The notes: a model not told the origin generated them from the sequence alone. Positions 23,373 to 32,936 are shown, counted from the first letter of the stretch. The stretch is 64,000 nt of DNA from an uncultured Bacteroidota bacterium (GCA_902775135.1 CACYKY010000006.1:183432-247431); one strand, 5' to 3'. Translations and numbers: made by a program.

Positions 23373-24052
23373 TTCTTGATGGCAAGGATAAGGCCCAGGG
23401 CTACGCCCAGCAGGGCGGCGAAGAGTACCTGCAGGTTGGCGGGCAGGATGAAGGTGATGGTGTGTGCCGGGAACCAGAAGAGGGGGATGGTCTTCTTGAT
23501 GACGAAGTTCCACTGCATGTCCCAGTTGACCTTGTGGGAGAAGATTTCACGCATCTTCATGGGACGGAGCAAGCCGCGCACGGTGCCGCCGTTGTCGGTG
23601 ATATGGATGTCGGTGCATTTGTGAAAGGTCATCATCACCGGGGCGAAGATGCTGTTCATCAGCACGCTGACAGCAAAGGCCACTCCGAGTTTGGTCATGG
23701 AGAAGTCGCCAGCCAGCACACCCGAGAAGTCGCTACCGCAGATGCCTCCCAGGAAGGCAGGCACGCCGACCTTGAAGATGACCATGGCCATAGCGATGCA
23801 CATGCCGAGGAATCCCCACACCATCATGCGGGGCAGGACACCGAAGCCGGGTTTGTTGTAGACACCCTCGCGGATGCGGAGGGCCAGGCATTCGCCGAGG
23901 GTGGCGAGGATGGCGAACTTGAAGAAGGCCATGATGTAGGGATGGTGGGCTGTGGCCCAGTTGAAGCCTTCGGCACAGTGGGTCTGCGGGATGGCGAAGA
24001 GCGCCGCCACCACGGCGACACAAAGAATGAGTATCCAGTCTGCTTTTTTCAT
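23369..24052 (-). CDS. Integral membrane protein, unknown function
   Basis: 227 residues with about six hydrophobic segments. A conserved-looking C-terminal stretch, WDMQWNFVIKKTIPLFWFPA followed by HTITFILP, and an amphipathic FHKCTDIHITDNG loop are visible. The architecture loosely recalls Mpv17-like membrane proteins, but I cannot confirm this. It is translationally coupled to the porin-like gene downstream, which may point to a transport route across both membranes. Confidence 0.65.
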   Translation of the reverse strand: MKKADWILILCVAVVAALFAIPQTHCAEGFNWATAHHPYIMAFFKFAILATLGECLALRIREGVYNKPGFGVLPRMMVWGFLGMCIAMAMVIFKVGVPAFLGGICGSDFSGVLAGDFSMTKLGVAFAVSVLMNSIFAPVMMTFHKCTDIHITDNGGTVRGLLRPMKMREIFSHKVNWDMQWNFVIKKTIPLFWFPAHTITFILPANLQVLFAALLGVALGLILAIKK

Positions 24053-24073
24053 GTTTTCGTTTGTTTGTCTTTA

Positions 24074-24526
24074 TTAATCGATGGTGGTATACCAAGTCAG
24101 GATGTACTTGCCGCCGGAGTTGGGGTAGTTGGTGATGCGGGCGGAGACGGAGAGGGCATGCGACTCGTAGGCTATGGTTCCCGAGACATCGGCGTTGTAG
24201 GTATGGCCCGAATGGGTGAGGGCGCCGAGTCCCGCCACGTTGGCTTCGTAGTTGTAGTCTTCGCACTCGGCTGTGGCCACCTCGATATCGCCCCATTTTT
24301 TGGATGAGGCCTGGATGGAGACATGGCTGTCGTCGAGCTTGCTGATGATGACGTAGTTGTTGGTTCGTGACACGTAGGAGGTGTCGCGCCATTGGCCACC
24401 TTTCTGGTAGCGGGTGTCGACACGGGCCACGCAATTGTAGGAGCCCTTGATGCGGTCGGGGACCGGTTCCTTGGAGCATGCGGCCAGCAGGGTTGCCAGC
24501 AGCATGAGCAGCATGATTCTCTTCAT
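24074..24526 (-). CDS. Lipoprotein of unknown function
   Basis: 150 residues, lipobox LLAACS. The mature protein is all-beta (GSYNCVARVD, NNYVIISKLD, HALSVSARITNY, KYILTWYTTID) with no recognised family. It lies 21 nt before the membrane-protein gene at 24052 and follows cysS on the same strand by 29 nt, so it is probably in one transcript with both. Confidence 0.7.
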   Translation of the reverse strand: MKRIMLLMLLATLLAACSKEPVPDRIKGSYNCVARVDTRYQKGGQWRDTSYVSRTNNYVIISKLDDSHVSIQASSKKWGDIEVATAECEDYNYEANVAGLGALTHSGHTYNADVSGTIAYESHALSVSARITNYPNSGGKYILTWYTTID

Positions 24527-24555
24527 AGCCTATGGGTTGTTTATAAAATGCTTGG

Positions 24556-26040
24556 CTAGAACGAGTAGGTGGCACCGTCTTTGCCGTCCTTGACGGTGAC
24601 GCCGGCCTCTTTGAGGGCGTCGCGGATTTTGTCGCTGGTGGCCCAGTCTTTGTTGGCTTTGGCGGTGGCGCGGATGTCGAGGATGATGTGCATCAGACCG
24701 TCGATGAGAGCGGTGTTGTCAGAGGCGGCTTCGTCTTTCATGCCGAGGATATTGAAGAGGAAGGTGTCGAAGACGCCTTTCAGTTCGTCAATGTCGGCCT
24801 GGGAGAGTTTCAGCTTGCCGTCATTGGCCTGGTTGATGATGCGGGTAGCGTCGAAGAGGTGGCTGATGACGATGGGGGTGTTGAAGTCGTCGTTCATGGC
24901 GTCGTAGCACAATGTGCGGTATTTTGCCACTTCGGCGGAGCTCTCTTTAGCGGCCTGCAGGCGGCCAAGCGTCTTGTAGGCCTCCATGAGTTTGGCGAAG
25001 CCCTTTTCAGAGGCCTGGAGGGCCTCGTTGCTGAAATCGACGGTGCTGCGGTAGTGGGCCTGGAGGATGAAGAAGCGGATGGTCATGGGCGAGTAGGCCT
25101 GGTCGAGCATCTCCTTGCCATCCTTATCCTTGTGGCTGCCGGTGAAGAACTCGTCGAGGGTGATGAAGTTGCCCAGCGACTTACCCATCTTCTGGCCGTT
25201 GATGGTAATCATGTTGTTGTGCATCCAGTAGCGGCAGGGGGCGTGGCCGGTGGAGGCTACGCATTGCGCTATCTCGCTCTCGTGGTGTGGGAAGACGAGG
25301 TCCATGCCACCGCCGTGGATGTCGAAGGGCGAGCCGAGGTATTTGGCGCCCATGGCGGTACACTCGGCATGCCAGCCGGGGAAGCCGTCGCTCCAAGGCG
25401 AAGGCCAGCGCATGATGTGCTCTGGCGAGGCTTTCTTCCAAAGGGCGAAGTCGCCGGGGAAGCGCTTCTCGTCCTGTCCGTCGAGTTCGCGGGTGGTGGC
25501 AAGCATCTCCTCGATGACGCGGCCGCTGAGTTGGCCGTACTTATGGGTCTGTTCCTGGTACTTGCGCACGTCGAAGTAGACCGAGCCATTGCTGACGTAG
25601 GCAAGGCCGGCGTCGAGGATGCTCTGCACGAGGGCTATCTGTTCCATGATGTGGCCGCTGGCATGAGGCTCGATGCTGGGGGGCAGCACGTTGAGGCGGT
25701 CCATGGCGGCATGGTAGCGGTTGGTGTAGTACTGCGCCACTTCCATGGGTTCTAGCTGTTCCAGACGGGCCTTCTTGGCAATCTTGTCCTCGCCTTCGTC
25801 GGCGTCGTGCTCCAGGTGTCCCACGTCGGTGATGTTGCGCACATAGCGCACCTTGTAGCCCAGATGGCTCAGGTAGCGAAAGACGACATCGAAGGTGATG
25901 GCGGGACGGGCGTGGCCCAGATGGCCGTCGCCATAGACGGTAGGCCCGCACACATACATGCCCACGCGGCCCTCAGTGATGGGACGGAAAAGTTCCTTGT
26001 TTTTGGTTAAGGTATTGTATATCAACAATTGTTGTTCCAT
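24556..26040 (-). CDS. cysS: Cysteinyl-tRNA synthetase
   Basis: 494 residues; charges tRNA-Cys in the cytoplasm. Class I motifs: [13 protein letters not shown] (the HIGH motif) and KMGKSLGNF (the KMSKS motif). Zinc site residues are Cys in [20 protein letters not shown] and the His/Glu of [10 protein letters not shown]. The length is typical for the family. A -7 box lies upstream at 26061-26068 and the gene is divergent from the radical SAM gene. The lipoprotein and membrane-protein genes follow on the same strand. Confidence 0.97.
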   Translation of the reverse strand: MEQQLLIYNTLTKNKELFRPITEGRVGMYVCGPTVYGDGHLGHARPAITFDVVFRYLSHLGYKVRYVRNITDVGHLEHDADEGEDKIAKKARLEQLEPMEVAQYYTNRYHAAMDRLNVLPPSIEPHASGHIMEQIALVQSILDAGLAYVSNGSVYFDVRKYQEQTHKYGQLSGRVIEEMLATTRELDGQDEKRFPGDFALWKKASPEHIMRWPSPWSDGFPGWHAECTAMGAKYLGSPFDIHGGGMDLVFPHHESEIAQCVASTGHAPCRYWMHNNMITINGQKMGKSLGNFITLDEFFTGSHKDKDGKEMLDQAYSPMTIRFFILQAHYRSTVDFSNEALQASEKGFAKLMEAYKTLGRLQAAKESSAEVAKYRTLCYDAMNDDFNTPIVISHLFDATRIINQANDGKLKLSQADIDELKGVFDTFLFNILGMKDEAASDNTALIDGLMHIILDIRATAKANKDWATSDKIRDALKEAGVTVKDGKDGATYSF

Positions 26041-26060
26041 AATGCATTTATATTAAAGTG

Positions 26061-26068
26061 CAAAAATA
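26061..26068 (-). promoter_or_regulatory. -7 element for cysS
   Basis: Minus strand TATTTTTG, 21 nt before the cysS start codon. No clear -33 TTTG. Confidence 0.5.
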
Positions 26069-26111
26069 CAAAAAAAATATCATTTTCTTTCAAGGTATTG
26101 GAAAAAAATAG

Positions 26112-26119
26112 TAATTTTG
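26112..26119 (+). promoter_or_regulatory. -7 element for the YhcC-type radical SAM gene
   Basis: TAATTTTG. It lies downstream of the first possible ATG (26029) and 24 nt before the GTG at 26143, which argues for the later start. Confidence 0.5.
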
Positions 26120-26142
26120 CAGTCAAAATATCGAAAACCGAG

Positions 26143-27099
26143 GTGCGATACAATGCTTATAGTGACTATTTTCGTCAACGTTTCGGAACACGCGTACAGA
26201 AATTGTCGATAGACGCCGGATTCTCCTGCCCCAATCAGGCTACCGGCGGTTGCACCTTTTGTACCAACGAGGCTTTCAGCCCTTCTTATCTGCGACGGGT
26301 GGACACTATCGGTGGCCAGCTCGACGAGGGCATTGCTTTCCACCGTCACCGCTATCGTTCGGCAGCGGTATATCTGGCTTATTTTCAGGCCTACAGCAAC
26401 ACCTATGCTCCCATCGATGTGCTGCGTCGCCGCTACGACGAGGCCTTGCGTCATCCCGAGGTGGTGGGCTTGGTGATAGGCACACGTCCCGACTGTGTGG
26501 ACGACCGTGTGCTGGACCTCCTGGCCGACTATGCCAAGGAGTATTATGTGGCAGTGGAATACGGCATTGAGAGTTGTTTCGACCGCACGCTGCGCCTCGT
26601 CAACCGTGGGCACGATTTCGCTTGTACCGAGTCAGCCATCCGTGCCACATCCCAGCGCGGGCTCCCTGTGGGCTGCCACCTCATTCTGGGGCTCCCAGGC
26701 GAGAGTCGCGATGACCTCCTGGCCGAGATGGACATCCTCAATAGACTTCCCCTCACCACATTGAAGTTCCACCAGCTTCAGATACTGAAAGGTACCGCGA
26801 TGGAGCGCCAGTACCGTGACGAGGATTTCCGTCGCACGCTGTTGCAGTTCTCGCTCGAAGAATACATAGCCTTGGTGTGCGACCTGCTGGAAAGGTTGCG
26901 TCCCGACTTGGTGATTGAACGCCTGGCTGGCGAGGTGCCGCCACGCTTCCAGGCCTGCCCCGAACGCAGTTTCCGCCGCAAGGACGGTCGGCTGCTGCGC
27001 AACGAAGAGATTCCCGCCCTCGTCGAAGCCGAGCTCGCACGGCGCGGCACCCGTCAGGGATCGCTGTATAAATCCGAATCACAAACCTCCACAATATGA
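26143..27099 (+). CDS. YhcC-type radical SAM protein
   Basis: 318 residues from a GTG start. The cluster motif is DAGFSCPNQATGGCTFC, the arrangement of the TIGR01212 (YhcC) radical SAM family, followed by the GTRPDCVDD, YGIESCFDRTL and GLPGESRDDLL segments of the family. The reaction is unknown; family members are often linked to tRNA or redox metabolism. I chose GTG 26143 because the homologues begin close to RYNAYSDYFRQRFG and because a TAATTTTG promoter box lies between the longer start and this one. It overlaps the PrsW gene by ATGA (27096-27099). Confidence 0.88.
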   Translation: MRYNAYSDYFRQRFGTRVQKLSIDAGFSCPNQATGGCTFCTNEAFSPSYLRRVDTIGGQLDEGIAFHRHRYRSAAVYLAYFQAYSNTYAPIDVLRRRYDEALRHPEVVGLVIGTRPDCVDDRVLDLLADYAKEYYVAVEYGIESCFDRTLRLVNRGHDFACTESAIRATSQRGLPVGCHLILGLPGESRDDLLAEMDILNRLPLTTLKFHQLQILKGTAMERQYRDEDFRRTLLQFSLEEYIALVCDLLERLRPDLVIERLAGEVPPRFQACPERSFRRKDGRLLRNEEIPALVEAELARRGTRQGSLYKSESQTSTI

Positions 27100-27863
27100 G
27101 TATCACATTCATCGCGGCACTGTTGCCAGTCATCCTACTGCTTTTCTTCATCTACAGGAAAGACAAATACCATTCTGAACCCGTCGGCAAACTCCTCTGG
27201 ACCTTCTTCGTCGGCTGCCTCAGCGTTGTCCCCGCTTCCCTCATGGAGATGCTGCTCTCCATTTTCACCCCTTCCGAGCCTGTGCTGGGAGCATTCTTCA
27301 CGGGCTATGTTGTGGCCGGTTTCAGCGAGGAGCTCTGCAAGTTCGCCCTCCTGATGTGGGTCATCTGGCGAAGCCCCCATTTCGACGAGTATTTCGACGG
27401 CATCGTTTATGCCGTCTTCCTCTCGCTGGGCTTTGCCTGTGTGGAGAACGTGATGTATGTGGTAGGCAGTACCGACGCTATGGTCATCGCCCTCTCGCGC
27501 GGCCTGTTGGCCGTGCCTGCCCACTTCCTCTTCGCCGTCATCATGGGCTACCACCTTTCGCTGGCCAGGTTCGACCTCCCCAACCGTCGCCGGCACCTGG
27601 GCCATGCTTTGCTCTATCCCATGCTCCTTCATGGCACCTACGACGCCCTGCTGATGGTCAGCAGCGTTCTCACCGAGGGCAGCGATGACGAGGTGACCTT
27701 CGGTGTGGCTGTTTCCGGCGTGCTGATGGTGGTTTTCCTGGTGTTCGACGTGATGATGTGGCGATGGGGAATGAAACGAATCAAACGGCTCCAGGAACGC
27801 TCAAAAGAGCAGGATTTCGACCGTCAGCACCCCTTCGATGGCTTCGTATGGGATATCCATTAA
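27096..27863 (+). CDS. PrsW-family intramembrane metalloprotease
   Basis: 255 residues with about seven TM segments. PrsW signatures are present: SEELCKFALL (EExxK), FDGIVYAVFLSLGFACVENV, and RGLLAVPAHFLFAVIMGY. PrsW of Bacillus cleaves the anti-sigma factor RsiW within or near the membrane. That is interesting here because this window holds three sigma / small-TM gene pairs, but a link is only a guess. It is co-transcribed with the radical SAM gene. Confidence 0.92.
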   Translation: MSITFIAALLPVILLLFFIYRKDKYHSEPVGKLLWTFFVGCLSVVPASLMEMLLSIFTPSEPVLGAFFTGYVVAGFSEELCKFALLMWVIWRSPHFDEYFDGIVYAVFLSLGFACVENVMYVVGSTDAMVIALSRGLLAVPAHFLFAVIMGYHLSLARFDLPNRRRHLGHALLYPMLLHGTYDALLMVSSVLTEGSDDEVTFGVAVSGVLMVVFLVFDVMMWRWGMKRIKRLQERSKEQDFDRQHPFDGFVWDIH

Positions 27864-27914
27864 AATAAAAATACTATTGTAAATCAATTATTTGTAACTT
27901 TTTTAAAAAAAATA

Positions 27915-27946
27915 TTTGGCCATATCGGAAAAAGGTTGTACTTTTG
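27915..27946 (+). promoter_or_regulatory. Promoter of the first tRNA-Ala gene
   Basis: TTTG (27915-27918), 20 bp, TACTTTTG (27939-27946), then 32 bp to the mature 5' end of the tRNA. Full consensus match. Confidence 0.8.
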
Positions 27947-27978
27947 CACCCGATTTCGAGAGAAAAAAGAAATCTGCC

Positions 27979-28052
<74 letters not shown>

Positions 28053-28059
28053 CAGAAAG

Positions 28060-28085
28060 AGGGTCGCAGAAAACGACCCTTTTTT
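28060..28085 (+). terminator. Intrinsic terminator between the two tRNA genes
   Basis: AGGGTCG (28060-28066) pairs with CGACCCT (28074-28080), followed by six T. Only about 11 nt separate it from the second tRNA. Confidence 0.8.
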
Positions 28086-28096
28086 GATAACCACAC

Positions 28097-28169
28097 GGGG
28101 TAGTAGCTCATCTGGTAGAGCATTTGGTTCGCAATCAAAAGGTAGTGGGTTCGAGTCCCATCTACTCCA
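28097..28169 (+). tRNA. tRNA-Ala (anticodon CGC)
   Basis: Cloverleaf with acceptor stem GGGGTAG / CTACTCC, again with G3:U70. The anticodon stem TTTGG/TCAAA closes the loop TTCGCAA, giving anticodon CGC for codon GCG. One G:U pair closes the loop. CCA is not encoded. Confidence 0.88.
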
Positions 28170-28179
28170 CAAGTAAAGA

Positions 28180-28215
28180 AGAAAGCCCTCGGAGCATTGC
28201 TTCCGAGGGCTTTCT
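28180..28215. terminator. Bidirectional terminator after the tRNA genes
   Basis: A perfect 14-bp stem (28180-28193 with 28202-28215) with an 8-nt loop, lying between the tRNA and the convergent nitroreductase gene. Confidence 0.85.
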
Positions 28216-28235
28216 CTGTTTTAGGTTTGAGGAGA

Positions 28236-28871
28236 TTACCAGCGGTTGTAGTGTACGCGGGCGGGGTCCCATTTGTCTTTCGGCTGGGTCGTGCCGTCGT
28301 GGTATCCTATGGGCACCACAGCATAGGGTACTACCGTCGCAGGGAGCTGCAAAGCTTTCTTGATGGGATCCATGCGGTCGGGATAGGGATAGCAGGCTGT
28401 CCAACAGGCACCAAGGCCATAGGCTTCCACAGCCAGCAGCAGGTTCTCGGTGACGGCACCCATGTCATCGCGCCACAGGTGGTTCACCTGCGTCACAGCA
28501 GGGCCGTCGGGGTCCTCTCGCGTCGGGGCGGTGAAGACGGTGTCGGCGCAGAGGATAAGCACGGCACCGCTCTCCATGAACTTCTGCATGTTGAAGTTGC
28601 CCTCAAACACGGTCTCATACTGGCTCTTGTCGGTCATCACCACAATTTGCCAGGGGCGCAGGTCTCGGCCGCTGGGAGCGGCCATAGCGGCTTTGAGGAG
28701 ATTTTCCATCACATTGGCAGGAATGGTGTCGCCGTTGTAGGAGCGCACGCTCTTGCGGGCGAGGATGTTCTCCATCACCACTCCAGAAATGCTGGGAGTG
28801 TCGCACTGTTTTGTGCAGCAGGCGCCGAACAGCATGGCGGCAGCTGCCATCATAACGATTACTTTCTTCAT
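28236..28871 (-). CDS. Nitroreductase-family lipoprotein
   Basis: 211 residues. A signal peptide with lipobox LFGACC precedes a nitroreductase fold: ARKSVRSYNGDTIPANVMEN, AAPSGRDLRPWQIVV (FMN phosphate and isoalloxazine contacts) and GACWTACYPYPDR. It is an FMN-dependent NAD(P)H oxidoreductase relative placed outside the cytoplasm by lipidation, which is unusual for an NADPH-using family but common in Bacteroides. The electron donor in the periplasm is unknown. Confidence 0.87.
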   Translation of the reverse strand: MKKVIVMMAAAAMLFGACCTKQCDTPSISGVVMENILARKSVRSYNGDTIPANVMENLLKAAMAAPSGRDLRPWQIVVMTDKSQYETVFEGNFNMQKFMESGAVLILCADTVFTAPTREDPDGPAVTQVNHLWRDDMGAVTENLLLAVEAYGLGACWTACYPYPDRMDPIKKALQLPATVVPYAVVPIGYHDGTTQPKDKWDPARVHYNRW

Positions 28872-28908
28872 ATTAATGGGGATTATTTGATTTAACTTTT
28901 CTTTGTTC

Positions 28909-29007
28909 CTATTTGTTCAACTTTTCAATACTAGTGTCCAATGCCAACTTATCGGTGGCGTTGAGTGTACGCACCCTCTTGTCTTGGAATATCTGAACCT
29001 TATTCAC
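28909..29007 (-). other. Possible 32-residue ORF, remnant-like
   Basis: A GTG-initiated frame overlaps the stop of the muramidase gene and encodes MNKVQIFQDKRVRT followed by a polar tail. The first residues recall the start of BRO-N domain proteins. The end runs into a nonamer-like repeat (28902-28937). It may be a decayed gene or chance. Confidence 0.2.
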
Positions 29008-30184
29008 TATATATTAAGTATTTTTCTCTAATCTTCTTGAACTCGTCCAACGCGGGTTGCCAGGTGGCGCGTATTTCCTCCTCGCTCATGCCGGCCTCTA
29101 TTTGCTTGCGCAACTCCTTGTTGCCGGTCAGTTTCTCGAAGAAGTTGTTCTTCTGGAAGAACTTATCCTGAGGCACACGGCGGTACATCTCTATCAAATA
29201 TTTAAGGCTAAAAGCCGCCGGAGCCTCCTCATGCCGCAGGTCAAGGGTGTCTTTCCCATAGGTGACCCACTCGAAGGGGTAGTCGGTGCCTCGCCCCACG
29301 CCACAGTTGGTGCCTTCGAAGAGGCAGAGCGAGGGATAGAGGGCTATGGCGTGGGCGGTGCGCAAGTTGGGCGACGGCGGCACTGGCAGAGGATAGACGG
29401 TGTCGCGAAGATAAAACCCCATAGGAAAAACAGACAGTTTGCAACTGTCTTCTATCCAATGTTCGCCATTGATCATTTTCGCATACTCCCCTATCGTCAT
29501 GCCATAGACCACCGGCACGGGGTGCATGCCCACAAACGAGCGGCAGGTGGCGGTGTCCAGCACCGGCCCGTCGACATAGTGGCCGTTGGGGTTGGGGCGG
29601 TCGAGGACAAGCAGCGGGATATTGCTTTCCGCGCAAGCCTCCATGACATAGTGCAACGTGGAGATATAGGTGTAGAAGCGGCAGCCGACATCCTGCAGGT
29701 CGAATATGACACAATCCACATCCTGCAGCTGCTCCGGCGTGGGCTTCTTGTTCTTGCCATAGAGCGAGATGATGGGGAGGCCCGTCTTGGGGTCAATACT
29801 GTTGTCCACTTTGGCGCCCGCCGCCGCGGTGCCACGGAAACCGTGCTCGGGGCAGAAAATCTTCACAATAGTCATTCCTTGTGCCAGCAAGGTGTCGACC
29901 AGATGAGTGTAACCAATAATATTCGCCGACGAATCCCTCACTGCCACCACAGAGGTCTGGTTTCCCACCACAGCATAGCGGCCGGACGGGAAAAGCAGAC
30001 AATCCTCCGCCATCATATCGGCGCCCGTCCGCAGGTAGTCATACAAGGAAGCCTGCGCATGACAACATGGAGAGATAAAATATATGAATGCAACAATTGC
30101 TATTAAAAGAAAACCCCTATGGGGTATATTTCCACACCTTCTTACGCCGTAGGCGTTTCCTTTTAATAGACATCTGTGTTTCAT
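29000..30184 (-). CDS. namZ: Exo-beta-N-acetylmuramidase NamZ (DUF1343, GH171)
   Basis: 394 residues, secreted. The family removes terminal MurNAc from peptidoglycan fragments. Conserved segments are visible: GNQTSVVA, KIFCPEHGFRG, SLYGKNKKPTPEQL, VIFDLQDVGCRFYTYISTL, LDRPNPNGHYVDGP, LFEGTNCGVGRGTDYPFEW. The signal core GFLLIAIVAFIYFI is preceded by an odd 25-residue stretch (KHRCLLKGNAYGVRRCGNIP) encoded by small hairpin repeats. The ATG at 30184 was chosen because longer frames overlap dut. Confidence 0.92.
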   Translation of the reverse strand: MKHRCLLKGNAYGVRRCGNIPHRGFLLIAIVAFIYFISPCCHAQASLYDYLRTGADMMAEDCLLFPSGRYAVVGNQTSVVAVRDSSANIIGYTHLVDTLLAQGMTIVKIFCPEHGFRGTAAAGAKVDNSIDPKTGLPIISLYGKNKKPTPEQLQDVDCVIFDLQDVGCRFYTYISTLHYVMEACAESNIPLLVLDRPNPNGHYVDGPVLDTATCRSFVGMHPVPVVYGMTIGEYAKMINGEHWIEDSCKLSVFPMGFYLRDTVYPLPVPPSPNLRTAHAIALYPSLCLFEGTNCGVGRGTDYPFEWVTYGKDTLDLRHEEAPAAFSLKYLIEMYRRVPQDKFFQKNNFFEKLTGNKELRKQIEAGMSEEEIRATWQPALDEFKKIREKYLIYSE

Positions 30185-30221
30185 CTTTCTTTCTTTTTTT
30201 CCTCCCGTAGGGGATTTCCTT

Positions 30222-30232
<11 letters not shown>
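30094..30232. repeat. Cluster of small GTA/TATG-loop hairpins
   Basis: Three short hairpins, CCCC-TATG-GGGT, ACGCC-GTA-GGCGT and TCCC-GTA-GGGGA, each followed on the plus strand by a TTTCC-type stretch. They span the namZ N-terminal codons and the gap to dut. Confidence 0.5.
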
Positions 30233-30659
<427 letters not shown>

Positions 30660-30719
30660 ATTTTCTGTATATTTTAAGATGCAAAAATACACATTTTCCG
30701 TGACATGATGAAAATATTT

Positions 30720-30750
30720 TTTGCAGGTTGGTTATTTAATCGTATTTTTG
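30720..30750 (+). promoter_or_regulatory. Promoter of the BspA-like gene
   Basis: TTTG (30720-30723), 19 bp, TATTTTTG (30743-30750), then 19 nt to the ATG. Full consensus match. Confidence 0.85.
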
Positions 30751-30769
30751 CAAAATAAATAAGAAGGAC

Positions 30770-32590
30770 ATGATGAAAAAGACATTGGTATTTCTTGTTG
30801 GTCTCATTACCGCAGCTGGAATGTCGGCACAAGTATATAACTATGCAGACACTACTCCGTCAGGTCATGTTTTGTACTACAACATTGCTAATGGCGAGGC
30901 TGAAGTAACTTTTAAGAGCTACAATTACCCAAACTATGGCAGCTTGATAGACAGTACCTTGATAATTCCCGACAGCATCGTGTACGACAACGTCACGTAT
31001 CCTGTAACCGCAATCGGTTACCAAGCGTTTGCGTATGCAGAGATGCAGCATGTAGTCATCCCCAATACAGTGCGTACTATCGGCATGTGGGCGTTCGGTC
31101 CATGCCAGTATTTGACAGAGGTTGTTATTCCCAATTCTGTAACAGAGATAGGCCAAGGGGCCTTCGGTGGCTGCCATAATATAGTATCCGTCACTCTACC
31201 AGATTCAATAACTGCTATAGCCAGTCAAACATTTGATGCCGACACATCACTTGTTTCAATAGTCATTCCCAACGCAGTAACAACAATAGGAGCTGGCGCC
31301 CTTTCGCAATGTTACAGCCTCCGGTCAGTAACATTTGGGCATTCGGTGAATAGTATAGCCAACGGAGCCTTATCCCATGGGAAACATTTAGATTCTCTCA
31401 TATTTCTATCCGATGTTGCCCCTTGGATCAGCGATATATTCTATACCGACACACTTCATCTTGTCATAGACATCCCCTGTGGCTCCTACCACTCGTATTA
31501 TCCAAAGTTCGGTTCGAACCACACATATATTGTACCATCGGTCAACTTGTCCATGACAGTTTCTTCTTTGGCGCCTGACTGGGGTACGGCGAATGTCATA
31601 TTAGATGCCGACCAGCAGGATGTTAGGTGCGACTCAAGTGCTGTGATACAAGCTACAGCAAACTACGGCTATCACTTCACAGGTTGGAGCAATGGCAGCC
31701 TAGTAAATCCAGACTCATTGATGATTGATAGGGATAGTGTATTGACTGCCGGTTTTGCAAAGAACAGCTACACGGTGGAAGTGAATAGCTCCGACCCGAC
31801 TATCGGCTTTGTCAATGGAGGCGGTGTGTTTGACTATCTTGACACTATTGTGCTGACCGCAACTGCCATAAGCCCATACCACTTTGTACGTTGGAACGAT
31901 GGAAACACACAAAACCCGCGGCAATATGTTGTAACAAGCAATGCTTTGCAAACTGCAATATTTGGCATTGACACTTTTAGCGTGACCCTTAATGTCGATA
32001 GCCTCACACATGGGACCTGCACAGGTTTCGGCAACTACCCATATGGTTCTGCCGCCACAGTGGTGGCTGTGCCATACAGCGGATACCAGTTCTCTCATTG
32101 GAGCGACGGTTCGACGTTCAATCCCTACACCTTTGCGGTGGTGAACAACGTCCAACTGACAGCATTCTTCTATGAAAATGGTACTCCCTACCAGGACACC
32201 TTAATTGTGCATGACACTGTCTATATAGACATTCCCGTTCACGATACCACATACATAACATTGACCGACACATTGTATTTAACGGAGACAGACACTCTTT
32301 GGCTCCACGACACAATTTACCTGCCACAATACATTCACGACACAATCTATATCCCCCAAGAGGGCATCGACGGCACTGAGTGGTTAGCCGCAAAAGTGTA
32401 CTCCAGCCACGGACAAGTGATAGTGGACGGCGCCAACGGCAACACAGTGACACTCTACGACGTCAATGGGCGCATGATCGCCACAAAGCGCGACGAGTAT
32501 GCTCCCTTACACTTCGACGTTTCTGCCTCTGGTGCTTATATGCTAAAAATTGGCAACCACCCAGCCCACAAAGTGGTAGTGATAAAATAA
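30770..32590 (+). CDS. BspA-like leucine-rich-repeat surface protein with T9SS-type end
   Basis: 606 residues. Signal peptide ending GMSAQVYN; LRR_5 (BspA) repeats about 60-220 (VIPNTVRTIGMWAF, VIPNSVTEIGQGAF, VIPNAVTTIGAGAL); three modules with the GYHFTGWSNGSLVNP / YHFVRWNDGNTQNP / YQFSHWSDGSTFNP signature (about 290-470); a run of HDTIY/HDTVY repeats; then a short end (VTLYDVNGRMIA to KVVVIK) resembling a T9SS sorting domain. Probably a surface adhesin. The base composition is clearly more AT-rich than the neighbours, which suggests transfer or a different selective regime. It has its own promoter and terminator. Confidence 0.88.
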   Translation: MMKKTLVFLVGLITAAGMSAQVYNYADTTPSGHVLYYNIANGEAEVTFKSYNYPNYGSLIDSTLIIPDSIVYDNVTYPVTAIGYQAFAYAEMQHVVIPNTVRTIGMWAFGPCQYLTEVVIPNSVTEIGQGAFGGCHNIVSVTLPDSITAIASQTFDADTSLVSIVIPNAVTTIGAGALSQCYSLRSVTFGHSVNSIANGALSHGKHLDSLIFLSDVAPWISDIFYTDTLHLVIDIPCGSYHSYYPKFGSNHTYIVPSVNLSMTVSSLAPDWGTANVILDADQQDVRCDSSAVIQATANYGYHFTGWSNGSLVNPDSLMIDRDSVLTAGFAKNSYTVEVNSSDPTIGFVNGGGVFDYLDTIVLTATAISPYHFVRWNDGNTQNPRQYVVTSNALQTAIFGIDTFSVTLNVDSLTHGTCTGFGNYPYGSAATVVAVPYSGYQFSHWSDGSTFNPYTFAVVNNVQLTAFFYENGTPYQDTLIVHDTVYIDIPVHDTTYITLTDTLYLTETDTLWLHDTIYLPQYIHDTIYIPQEGIDGTEWLAAKVYSSHGQVIVDGANGNTVTLYDVNGRMIATKRDEYAPLHFDVSASGAYMLKIGNHPAHKVVVIK

Positions 32591-32604
32591 CCCAATTAAT
32601 AAGG

Positions 32605-32645
32605 AACCATGCTCATGATTCATGCAATCATGAGCATGGTTTTTC
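32605..32645 (+). terminator. Terminator of the BspA-like gene
   Basis: A 14-bp stem (32605-32618 with 32628-32641), 9-nt loop, ending in a T-run. Confidence 0.8.
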
Positions 32646-32716
32646 ATTGGTATGGGCACACTATAGGAACACTATCGGAGCCATAGCGTTACCATATACC
32701 GAGGCAAAAGGGGAAC

Positions 32717-32742
32717 GTCAGCACCTCGTCGATCATGCCGTA
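32717..32742. repeat. 26-bp direct repeat of the clpP 3' end
   Basis: Identical over 26 bp to 32971-32996, which encodes the last residues of ClpP (around YGMIDEVLT). The copies are 254 bp apart. Confidence 0.9.
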
Positions 32743-32744
32743 GA

Positions 32745-32852
32745 TTATGCCAACAAGTCGAGGTAATTGTCAAGGGTGACCACGATGAAGGGCATCTCGC
32801 CGTAGGCATAATCCACAAATTCTATATAAATTTCGGGATTATAATCCGAAAA
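32745..32852 (-). pseudogene. Gene remnant (C-terminal fragment)
   Basis: A stop-bounded minus-strand stretch ends in GEMPFIVVTLDNYLDLLA, then TAA. It reads like the C-terminus of a longer protein, has no start and no upstream gene, and lies between the two copies of the clpP-end repeat. The family is not recognised. Confidence 0.4.
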
Positions 32853-32895
32853 CTTATACTAAATTTCCGGATTATGAGCTTAACGAGGGTAAAAG

Positions 32896-32936
32896 AAAAT
32901 CTGGCTGACAGAATATGACTGTCAGCCAGATTTTTT
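32896..32936. terminator. Terminator downstream of clpP
   Basis: A perfect 16-bp stem (32896-32911 with 32919-32934), 7-nt loop, T-run on the plus side and A/T-rich on the other. Confidence 0.85.

Noticed and set aside
26029..26142. Upstream ATG for the YhcC-type radical SAM gene
   Set aside because: It would add 38 Lys/Phe/Asn-rich residues not expected in the family and overlaps cysS and the -7 box at 26112-26119.
27096..27863. PrsW as a part of the sigma cassettes
   Set aside because: PrsW in Bacillus cuts an anti-sigma factor, but this gene is more than 14 kb from the nearest cassette and coupled to a radical SAM gene, so no link can be claimed.
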